NCBI GenBank assembly: GCA_021229015.1
Contig: CM037783.1
Location: forward strand, 2,820,725 to 2,884,724
DNA length: 64,000 bases
DNA from: Solen grandis
Lineage: Eukaryota > Mollusca > Bivalvia > Adapedonta > Solenidae
Reading direction: 5' to 3'
In this document: piece after piece, positions 10,649 through 21,500 of the stretch
How positions within the stretch are numbered: the first letter of the stretch is position 1
Layout of the letters: every line of letters starts with the position of its first letter
Position numbers and translations under genes: made by a program
The notes under the pieces: model-generated
Told to the model about the DNA's origin: nothing
The model's input: only the letters and a program-made list of their open reading frames with translations
The model's database searches: none

Positions 10649-10719
10649 ATAATGTACCGCGCTGTTGTGTGTTTTCTTTTTTGCAATGACGTTGAGATGG
10701 GCAAAGTGGGCGTAACTTT

Positions 10720-11340
10720 GACCCGCCGCTGTTTGTTTAGACCTCTTCTCTTCCCCCCCCCCCCCCCCCCCCCCCCCCTTCGCATAGGGGAATTAGCATA
10801 GAATATAGACATTTTTTATATCATCTTCTTTATTTTACTAACTTCAACTTAAAATACAACATTAATATACAATAATCTTATTCTCTTTCTCCCGATGCCC
10901 CTAAGTCCAACTGACTCTCTGTCATAAAAAAGCATTCGGGTACACAAAATGACACGGATAACTTGGGTAGATACTTAGTACACAAGATTTGTTCTTAAAA
11001 TAATGAGTCACATATCAACATATAATCAAACAAAGTAAACTGCAAAAAGCATAAGATTTAGTAGAGAAAGGAAGCCCAGTGTTACAAACGGTCTAGTAAA
11101 CAAATAAACATCCCGCTATAGACCATTTTTCTAGAAGATCGGCACTACCCGGTATAATTCGTTGACTTAAACTGACCAGTCAGCGGCTGGGGGAAATCTC
11201 AGCTGTATGTTTATTTTCCATTGAACAATGTGTGGAATTATACACCTTGTATAATAGTTTTGGGGAAATGCTCGTTGATTGTTAACATCCAGTAGAGAAT
11301 ATGATAAATTTTGCAAACGGGTTTAAAGTGCTATGAGCTA
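10720..11340. repeat. dispersed repeat, copy 1
   Basis: Word-by-word similarity with 20930-21370: GGGGAATTAGC / GGGAAATTAGC, TCTTTATTTTACTAACTTCAAC / TCTTTATTTACTTAATTCAAC, CAACTGACT, ATACTTAGTACA, and AGTGTTACAAACG / AGTCTTACAAACG. It has no coding content. The similarity seems to resume after the gap (about 11610-11670). Confidence 0.65.
10753..10778. repeat. 26-base C homopolymer
   Basis: An uninterrupted C run, just outside the right inverted arm. Such runs are error-prone, and the count should be treated as approximate. Confidence 0.9.
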
Positions 11341-11375
11341 ACACAGTTCATATTTTATTTATATTGTTTAATCTA

Positions 11376-11475
11376 NNNNNNNNNNNNNNNNNNNNNNNNN
11401 NNNNNNNNNNNNNNNNNNNNNNNNNNNNNNNNNNNNNNNNNNNNNNNNNNNNNNNNNNNNNNNNNNNNNNNNNNN
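11376..11475. other. assembly gap (100 N)
   Basis: Exactly 100 N, the conventional size for a gap of unknown length. Sequence on either side may not be adjacent in the genome. Confidence 0.98.
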
Positions 11476-11477
11476 AC

Positions 11478-11605
11478 GTGACTGGGTGTACCACATGTTT
11501 ACGGCGTGATACTACAGTGTGGTAGCACTGTATATGTCTCAGGTAGACATCGTCTCCAAATGACTGAAATACTGTTGGTGGGACGTTAAACCAAAGAAAC
11601 AAATA
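11478..11605 (+). repeat. second SINE family (ACGTTAAACC tail), partial
   Basis: The words TGACTGGGTGTACCACATG, CTCAGGTAGAC, AATGACTGAAATACTGTTGG and GGGACGTTAAACC match 22309-22453 and the end of 37380-37620. Its tail resembles that of the tRNA-headed SINE (TGACTGAAATACTGT). The 5' end lies in the gap. Confidence 0.65.
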
Positions 11606-12570
11606 TGGCATTAGACTATTAATAGTTATCAAGCTGTTTAAAACGATAGGCATTGCTATAACGTCTCGTCAAATATATATTTTGACTTACATTAAAAGCT
11701 TTAGCTTTTTCTTTTGAAAATTATAATTAAAATAAGGTCAATAGAATGCAGATCAAGCTTTGCTGTAATTTTGAATAATAAAAGTAATGAACTAAAAAGA
11801 AGGTTATTTCTAGTTCATAATTGGATCCAAGTGGTTATTTTTGGTAAGTGTTTTATATTATCTGAATGTGATCAGATAATCTTAGATATCGTCGTTTAAC
11901 AATACTGAAATTATTATACAATCATAGGCTTTTTAGATTCATCATACATTATTATACTTCAATTTTAACTATGGAAATAGTACTTTGTGCTATATCATAA
12001 GTTTATTTAAAGAATCTTTCAAATTTTCTTACATGATCTTTAGGTAATTTAGATACTATTTACATAAATGGTTTGTTTATGATTGCATTATCACTTATAA
12101 TATATCCTAGTATAGCAAATATAGTAACACTATATCAATCACAGTATAACAGGAAGTGGACCTCATCTTCTACCCTATAGTATTTAAACATGGAAGGTTA
12201 CATATAACAACCTTTCAAAAAAGCTCTCTAGAATCATTCCACTGTTACAGAAATCTCTCTGGCATCACTATATGAACCAATCCAACAATAGTTAACCTTA
12301 GCGGTACGTGATCACTATATTTTAGAAGAGATTATTAGAAGAGATTATATGAAAATTGTCAATGACTGAGAAATCGACCTCTTGAACTAGCCGGTAATCA
12401 GTTTAGTCACGATCGCAATAAAACTCACCATTATTACACTGTATACTGTCGTGGTTAAATTTCTTATGATATGAACAAAGTATTGAACGGGATAATGTTT
12501 TAAAAACAGGAAAAGACAGAGAATGCAGACCATTTGGTAGATAGTTCGTAGGTTTGTCGTTCGACACGCA
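11606..12570. other. intergenic upstream region, nothing recognised
   Basis: AT-rich, no domain-bearing reading frame and no repeat boundary that I could define beyond the tail of the dispersed repeat near 11610-11670. Confidence 0.5.
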
Positions 12571-12610
12571 GGGTATAAAAGCGCGAATATCGGCGTGGCA
12601 GTCTCATTTC
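12571..12610 (+). promoter_or_regulatory. candidate core promoter (TATA box plus initiator)
   Basis: GGGTATAAAAGCGCG places a consensus TATA box at 12574. About 25 bases downstream GGCAGTCTCATTTC could serve as initiator. The local sequence is GC-richer than its surroundings. The first coding exon of the lectin/adhesion-GPCR gene begins 0.9 kb downstream on the same strand, so this may be its promoter with a non-coding first exon. The link to that gene is inferred. Confidence 0.45.
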
Positions 12611-13500
12611 TTGAGGGTTTAGGTGTTCAACGTGCACTAGGGATCACCCTGCGTCCGTGATGACACTATGCATGGATGATCTAAAAATGTTTTACAAATT
12701 TGATAAAAATAATCTGATAAGTGTACAGTTCAGGTTGCATTTGCAATTAAAATCATTACATAAAAAGACTTTTAAAACAATCTCCTCTGAAACAATTTTG
12801 TCAGAATTGCATTTAAAACGGCGGTACAAATGATGACCTCATAACCTTTTATTTTTTTCAAGAACTGGTAAAATAAAGCTGATTCCAGAAAGGGGAGATA
12901 CTTCTTCCATAGTTAAAGTTGGTAGAATTCTTCTTCTCTAAATTCAGTGTTCAATTTCTTAACCTATGCTCACCTAATGGCCCACTCATAAATTTGATAT
13001 GATACCTTAAAAATAATTCTTCAAGGGAGTGGACTGGATTCCTGATATCGTTTTCCTGAAAATACTTAACAGAATAAATTCATGACTCACTAATGTAATT
13101 GCTAAAACATAATCGACCTTAAAAAAGGGAATCCCTCATGGAATTGGTTTCTTTAAATTGCATATTCTCAAGCGTTTAGTAGCCACCATGTTAAATCCGA
13201 AGTTAATCATAAAGTATTATGTAGGCTGATGAAACTCAGGTGAGCGATCAAGGACCACTTGTTTTCAGCAAGCGCAATATTTTAGAGTAGAAATCCTTGA
13301 TGTTTTTGTTGTTGTTTTTTCTACTCATATAATTTTATAATTGAGAAGATATACAAATGATATTTTGAAACTGTAATCACCGTCAAAAGGTCAAGCGAAT
13401 GATTTAAAGCTAGGCTAGTGAAACCATAATGACATTCTAGGTAATATTAAGGACTGTTTTATATTAAAAAATCACTGTTTTGATTCGATAAAGTATAAAA

Positions 13501-13719
13501 ATGGAAATGATAGCAAATCGGAGAATGCGGTATGAACTGAAAGTGATATTACGGGTGTTTATCTTTCAGTTCATCAGAAGTGAGTGCCAAGACGGATGGA
13601 TGCTTATACACAGGTCGTGTATCCTGTTCGTACGTACGTTCGCCACGTGGGATGATGCCAAAGTGGACTGTGAGAACAAGGGTGGACATCTTGCGATCAT
13701 CAGTGATAAACAGGAGGAG
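13501..13719 (+). CDS. exon 1: signal peptide and start of C-type lectin domain
   Basis: The ATG at 13501 (or the in-frame one encoding MRYELKV at 13525) leads into a hydrophobic segment VILRVFIFQFI and then SECQDGW, a typical signal-peptide end followed by the first lectin cysteine. Lectin landmarks follow: RSCILF, WDDAKVDCENKGGHL and AIISDKQEE. The donor is GAG|GTATAA, phase 0. Translation runs into a stop two codons later, as expected for an intron. Confidence 0.8.
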
Positions 13720-15461
13720 GTATAAATAGCACTGGTTCATGATAATAAAGATCTATTTTTTTAATCACTTGATTTCTGTAAATGCTTACCTTATCATGGT
13801 GTGTGTTTTTTGTTCTGGACGGTATTCAGTACTGAATATATATTACTGTTTATCAGTACTGTATATATATTAGTATGTCCAGTTAAAATGGGGTTTTCAC
13901 TTCCGTTGGCGCATGTGCACATTGTTAATGCAGTCGAATGTTAAGCCGTAATTGTAATAATTTTCAGTGACCGACATTTTTCTATGTTTTTGTTTGGGGG
14001 TATCAAATATGTGATTTGTGTTTGTTTTAAATAGTTTCGCGTGTGATTAATCATATTTAATATCTAAGTTTTTAGTCAGTAAATGTTTGTATTTTAATGA
14101 TGTTTATACATGCAGGTCATGACCTACTTATCGCCACACTTAATTGTAGCACATTTCATATCTTTTTTTTATTGAGTTGGATGATTAAATATTACATGAT
14201 GTGTGGGATAAGTAATGCATAAAGTATATCTTATGAATACGCATCCGTAATATGAAGAATGTTTGGTGTAGTTAATGCAGTAAATTAGTGAAATGTGAAC
14301 TGTCGGACTGTGTACTGGTCAATAGTGCTGCGCTGTTGAGATCTATAAATAACATTGACTTACGGTAGTGAAGTTAAGAGTGCCCGCTCAGTTTTTTCTC
14401 TGCAAGGGGTCGTGAGTTCTATTCCAGCTAGGACCTTTTTTAATTTTTAAATTCTTTTGGAAGTATTTAGGTTATATATGTATAGTAGGCCTATGTTTTA
14501 AATACTAGTTTTTATGCATTTATCATTTTCCGTTGTATCTGCTTACTTTTTATATAAATCATAGACCACAGGACCCTGATATTCATTCTAAAATATCGTT
14601 CAAGAAAAATCGAAATCTCAGCATATATAATTATAGATAATATATAGACAGGTTGAATTTTTTTCACTAAGGGTCCTGTGCATAGAAATGCTAGATTATA
14701 AGGTCAAAACAGTCGAAAAGAGAAAGAGAGGTGGGAAGGGGGGCCGTATGCTTATTTTAAACCATCCATTAAAACATTTTATTTTTATCTTTTCTTGTTA
14801 AAGTATATATATATATTAGATAATATATAATACACCGTAATTATGTTATATGGTTCAGAAAGATAAAACATATCTTGAAATGTTTATCTGGAAAGATTAC
14901 CTATATGTTTTTAAATTTTGCTGTACGTAGTTTCAGTTTTTGGTTAAGAATACTTAATATGTCTAAATACAGATATGTTAGGATGTGTTATGATATGCAA
15001 TTTCCTTTTGCTAATTAAGGATACAATATTAAGCAAGTGATGTACGGCAACATTTATATACAAATGGCTTTGTTATGTTTGAAAGAGTCAACATGGTTCT
15101 TATCAAACATGTTTCTTGCCACATTTGTATTAAAGGACCAGTTTTTGCAAGGTATGCACGGTGTCATAAATCATGAAAATTTATCTTACTTTGTGAAATT
15201 TCAAAGGAATTATAATGTTACCTAGATATTTTTCAAAGTATCCATACTGTGCATGTTATCTTGTAAATGAATTGTTTAATATTTTTCATGTATTTATAAA
15301 ATGGATAAAATATTAATATAATATGTACAAAACATTTAGTACGCAATATATTCTAATAAATCTAATGTCATTCAGAAATAAGTATGTCATTAATCGAGAT
15401 CTATGCATCTAAATCAAGAAATCAATATTTGGAACAGTTTATGCTCAACTGTATGCAAAAC

Positions 15462-15512
<51 letters not shown>

Positions 15513-15565
15513 TATGTATAAGTATATGTGTATGTTTGTATGCTACATATTGCACATAATTTCAT

Positions 15566-15599
<34 letters not shown>

Positions 15600-18500
15600 G
15601 GTATCAGTATATACATTTCCATTACACACTGTTAATTTTCTTGTTAATTGAATATATACATTTTGTACTATGGTGAATGCTTTGTTGCTATATATGTTGA
15701 GTTTTCAAATGCATCCTGGGTAACATGAAACCGTTTTTAGATGCCAGGGGTGAACTTGGAATGGGGTAGTTTGAAAACGTTACACAACTAATGATTTCAA
15801 AATCCCCCCGGGAAGTTTAAAACGCTTTATATTTCCGGTTGAGGAATATTGAAAACGTATTGAGAAAACGTATTGAAACCCCCGCCTACCCAGGAACATG
15901 CTACCCCGGGAAAATTAGAAACGTTTCTAATTTCCCTACTTAACATCATATAATTTCAGTTTAGGAACATCAAATACTACTAGATACTCGTACATCGATG
16001 TGCTAACGGCATATTTAAGTATAAGTTTATAAACGTTTTCAAGTTCCCGGGATTGAGAAGTTTCACCAGCCTTATCTTAATCTCTTATAACTTCAATTTA
16101 GAAAAAAAATGAATATCAATAGAAATACCAATGGTACATGTTATATTTGTTTATAGTATAAGTGTTTAAGTTTTACATTTTTCCAAAGAAGGGGTATTTG
16201 AAAACGTTTTTAAGTTCTCGGGGGAGGAAATTTAAATCGTCTTTTAATTATCAAGGAGAAACTTGAAATGGGGAACTTTAAAACGTTACTCTGTCTTAAA
16301 TTCCCTTCACAGTGGAGTGTCGATTAATTCTTCACCTTTAAATGAATAGCAAGGAGAGCGATTGTAAAATGATTGTTCGCTTATAAACAGTGGATATCAC
16401 AGACAAAAATAGTACCTACCCTTTGCATGACTATAGTATCAGTAATGGCACAGTATTGATAGACACTTACCTTTTTCTTAATTATTCTCAACCACAGTGT
16501 AATAGGAGAGCGTGCAAATGCATTTCAGGACGGATTTCGAAAGGTAATGGGCAAGCAAATTAAAAGTAGTCGCAACCATACATACTGGTGGATTGGACTC
16601 CGGAGGGTGACCAACTACACCACGGGTGATGACGGGTACTATTGGACGGACGGCGAAAAGTACAACCAAAAAATACCGTAAGTTTTCAACAAGCGTTCAA
16701 TAGATGGAGTCGGCCCAAATCAAGACTGAAAGAGCATGTATAGTTTGTCAATGATATTATATCATGATTTTTAAGTAATTATTTCAATGCTTTATTTATG
16801 ATATATAAATACATTTTGGCGAGGTTCTACTGTACATCTATAGTACTAAATGAACGAGCTGATATTTGTGTCAGATTCGTTACGACACATCACTATGTAT
16901 ACAGAGTATTGGGGTCATTATGTGACAACTCAGATGTTGTTTTATCTGTGTTTATAGATAAATTAAATTGCACAGTTTGCGAGTTTTTATGGTGATCCCA
17001 TCGAAAAAAAACATTTCTGGGGAACATCGTATAGTGAGTTCTTCGTATTGTTAAAGATACATCTATTATTCTGGGGGAACCTCGACTAGCCTCGCAGCCA
17101 CATTACAAGAGTGTTACAAAGCAACAAAATCGGGATTGTGTCCCCATATTAAATACACGGGTCCTATTGTTTATATTCGAGAGTTATCCAATTTATCTTT
17201 CGAGTTTATGTTGTGTGGCGTTTATACGAAAGCTAGACGTAGGAGTCTGGCGTGCGTATAAACCACAATGTTCGCGTATTTATAAAGCATAAGGTACACG
17301 TGAAAAGCATGGTATATGGCCCTAGGCTAAGACAATTTTAATGGCTGTGTGCAGTATAAAGAGGGGCTCGTGACGTAATTATTACCAGATACCACACCAA
17401 TAATAGGTAATGGACTATACAGCCCAAGTTTAACCTGTGCATTTTGTTAGCACCATATCATCAATTTAGATTTGTGATCTATTGTGATCTTTTTTTTCAA
17501 TTCGTTTGTCATTTCTGTAGAATTTGTTTAATTCTGTTATGCAGTTCGAAACATAACTAGTATTGTTCACAGCAATTGGAAGTTTTCATTAATTAGTCCA
17601 CTCTGCATTGTATATTCCAATGGTACAGCTATTATCATTCTCCTTTTGAAATTATAAAAATACACTTTTAAACATGAATCAGCAATGAGTCCTTTTTAAT
17701 TTTATCTTCTTTTTGTGTGTTAAAACTTGCTTATTTTATTTTACGTATTTGAATTATTTAACGCCAGCTATGCCACCAAAGGCTAACAGATGGCCAGTTC
17801 ACCTAACAACTCTTTCCCGAGATTTTGACAGTATTGAAACTTTAGCAGGAATCTCTGTATATTACTAAGTTCAGCGGTGGAAGACGAATGACCATCAGAA
17901 AGAAATTGAAAGTCATTCATCATGGGAAATGTACCTGACTCCAGTGGGGATCGAACCAACAACCCTCGGCTTTAGAGCCAAGCGCCATCAAGTTTTATTG
18001 AAATGAAACTCATGGTCCCTATCCTGTGGTTGGGCACTGGAACATGATTTATCTCATCTGTTCAGACGAATCCCAACAGTAAAAAACATTTTCGCAATTT
18101 CGCGGGACATTTTCTAGTCTAAAACTACATGAACGATGTCTATCAGAGTATTGATAAAACTATATGAACGATGTCAGAGTATCGATGATCTGTGATTCGT
18201 TGCAAAGACAAGCCGTTATCACAACTAGTTTGATATAAATGTTTGTAGATTGAATTTGTTATTAAGTTCTCAGTATGCGCTTAAAATATTAAAATCGACC
18301 CTTTTCCACTATTGAAAGTCATTTATACAATTCTTAATGTTTACTTCCCATGCATTTAGCATGTCTTATCATCAACCGTTGTATCATTAGGGGGTATAAG
18401 GCCTATTCTGGATGGTATTCAGTACTGTATATATTGAGCTGCATTCTGAGATTCAGAATGCAGTCCCATTGCTATGATCTCGGTCTCCGGAACCTAATAA

Positions 18501-21500
18501 CTCAGACTTCAGTATAAATGCTCCTTATGAAATAGGCCAAATTGTTTCTACATAATGTCTTGAGTTATTTTATCTTTCCTGTCTTAAGGAAATATTTCAG
18601 AAAGGGTTGTATTTAAAACATATTTTATGGTCATAACACCTGCTAGTATGATAAATTAATATTTCATTCTGATTCATTTTCGCATCTACGGCTATATACG
18701 GACCGTGAAAGATTTTAGATCAAAATATACGTATCATAAAACGTTATAGAAAAAATATTGACGCAACTTAAATAAGATATAGAGCATTACAAATTGGAAA
18801 TAACGACTTTAAATATCGTATCCGCGTCTGTACACTTTTGGCCTGGGTGCCGTCCCAATAGCTAATGCATATCAGATGCTACTATATGTACATTTTGCTC
18901 TTGTAAGTAATGTAATCTGATTGATTTAACCTGTTTATGATTTTGTGTCTTTGTAAGTCCGGAAAGAGAGATATTGTTATTGTTTGTTTATATGTAATGC
19001 GCATAAAAATTGTAAAGTAGTTCGTAAAGGTTGTCATATCAACTCTGTCCCGGTCTTAACTTAAATACCGAACAATCTTAATCATGACAGTACCTTAGCA
19101 GATTTATAGTATCTGTTCTTCAAGATTTTATTCCAATATATTAATGGCCATACTGCTAATTTCTACTTCACTTTTTTGTCTAAATATATAAAATAACGTA
19201 ATGACCTAAAAAGGGGGGGGAAGGAGTTGGATTCTGCTCAATAAGTAAATACTTTTTTGGTGGACACAAGATAAGTCGTGCCGCCATAACTGTGCAGATA
19301 TTTTTTAAACCAAGTGTGCGCCATAACTGTGCGGTTATGCATGGTTTTGCGTCAGTAATTGAGAATCTATCTCCGCCCCCTATAAAGTGTGCGGTATCCA
19401 AATTAAACATGGTACTTCTCTACAGAAAACTACCTAGGTCGTGTTACAAATATGTATATTATGTTTAAAATACTAGTTTTTCATACATCCATTATTTTGC
19501 GTTTGTTAATTTGTATTTGCTTCCTTTTGATTGTTTAAATCATAGACATATAAAACACGTTAGGTTATATGGTCAAAACGGTAAAAGAGAGAAAGAGAGG
19601 GGGCAGTATGATTATTGTAAGCTGTCAATTATAACATTTTGTTTTAATCTTTTCTTGTTATGAATAAGCTATGCTGTATGTAATTAAATTCACATGTGTG
19701 ATAATTCAAGACAATGGGCGCCTGGGGAGCCGAGCTTAGGCAAGTCATCATCGTCGGGTAATGGAAATTGAGGATTGTGTGCAGCTCAACTATCAGACGT
19801 GGCTGGCGGATGAAAAATGTAATTCGAAGAAACCGTACATATGTGAGGAACTGCGACGTAAGTGATTCATTGTTATTCGACATTGTTCTGTCTCAGTCTC
19901 GTTAGTTTCATTGCCATATCACCGATGGGTTCTTGGTAAAACCCATTTAAGATGCCGGGAACGAGTTTTAAATTCTTGATCCAGTCCAAGTCACGTATTT
20001 TTGAATTCCCTCACCATTGTTAAATTCACATAAATCTACAAATAGACGCCAAAGTTTAAGGGGGAAAACTCATATGAAAAGATTCCATTGACGCGAACAT
20101 TTACAATTAAAAATGTAAGTACACGCCTGATACAGTGTAACAAGAAAGGGATGAGCCTATGTTTCATGTATGCAAATAACTTAATACATATTAATATCCA
20201 AAAGATTCATTTTATTATGATTTAAACTCATTAAACTATTTTAACTATTTACCCTTTTTATTTGTATACCCAATGCAATTTTCTTTACATCTTCTCCAAG
20301 AATACTAAACGGACAATTTTGTAACTCACGAAACATAATGTCGTGGTAACGGATAAGGTTTCGTTCATTAATTCAGTAATTACACAATTTGTGTGAAAAT
20401 GAGTTTTGTCAATCACATAGACTATTCAAATACGGAACATAATATGCTAGTGCTTAGATTTACTTACATTCATCCAGCACTGTTAGGGTCGTTTCTTTAA
20501 CAAAAACATCTTTTTTATCAATTTGATAGCAGTACAAGCATTATAATTTAGTATTACATTTTTTTTTAAAGTTTAAGACAATTGTTTCATATTTTTAATG
20601 ACGAAGTTAAGTGTACAAGAGGTTTTTTCTTAAAATATAAACAAATGATTCCATTCCATTAACGATTCCCTCAAGTCATTGCACAATAAGATGAAATAAT
20701 GCACATTTAGTTAGAATATCAATAAAAGATATTGATAAATAAGGACAAAATGACAAAAACAATGAATGACATTGACATGTACAATATTATAAATAAATAT
20801 ATTACATGAACAGGGATGATTATTGTATGAATTAATACATTTTTATTATGTCAAATAATGTTGTGAACAATGATTTTGATAGACTTTGTAAATAGACGTG
20901 ATGTATTTGATATACAAGCCCGGCCGCTGTTACGTACTCTGTCTCTGTATTTCTTTTTCTTTACCTTTTTCTTTCTCATTGGGAAATTAGCGAAGACTGT
21001 CTACAGGTCAGTATTTTCTTCTTTATTTACTTAATTCAACTTATGCTGCAAATATACAATAATATTATTTCCTCCATCCCGATGTTCCACATGCGGTTCC
21101 GTATGCCCAACTGACTTTCTCATATTCAAAAAATTCAGTAACTGAAACTGAGCATATACTTAGTACATAATACTGGTTCTTTAAATAACGTGTCTTTTAT
21201 ACAATCTTATTATCAAACAGTAAACTGTAATAAAAACAAGATTCAGGATGTCTAAAAGGGAGAGTCCAGTCTTACAAACGTTGCAAACAATCAAACAACA
21301 AGCTACGTGATAATGTTTTAGAATGTTACAGACAAATGATCTAAAACAATATAAAATGAAGATTTTAAGCAATACTATAACGCAAACTCAATTATTAATA
21401 TCTGTAAATATGAATATGACTTATATATGACTTATATAAAATGCTGTCATAATTAGCTTAAAGTTAAAGTCCCTGTAATGGATCCGCTACGTCTTGGACC

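Larger units (their letters stand above)
6990..10660. mobile_element. composite element with inverted arms built of GCGACGTTTAGCG arrays
   Basis: The left arm (about 7018-7371) and right arm (about 10311-10648) are reverse complements with few mismatches. The outer ~180 bp of each is an array of a 12-20-bp unit with core (T)GCGACGTTTAGCG. The inner part has a ~32-bp unit with core GGTTGCTANGGAC. The enclosed ~2.9 kb carries a TRIM retrotransposon (8367-8808) and SINE pieces (9188-9488, 9691-9971), which look like later nested insertions. I see no transposase. Subterminal motif arrays within long inverted repeats suggest a non-autonomous DNA transposon, but I could not define end points or a target duplication. 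An inverted segmental duplication is the alternative. Confidence 0.6.
16678..19710. other. intron 2
   Basis: Holds a minus-strand tRNA-like fragment (17937-17996), a small direct repeat (about 18121-18190), an inverted-end element (18399-18538) and the partner of the intron-1 segment. No coding exon was recognised. Confidence 0.55.
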
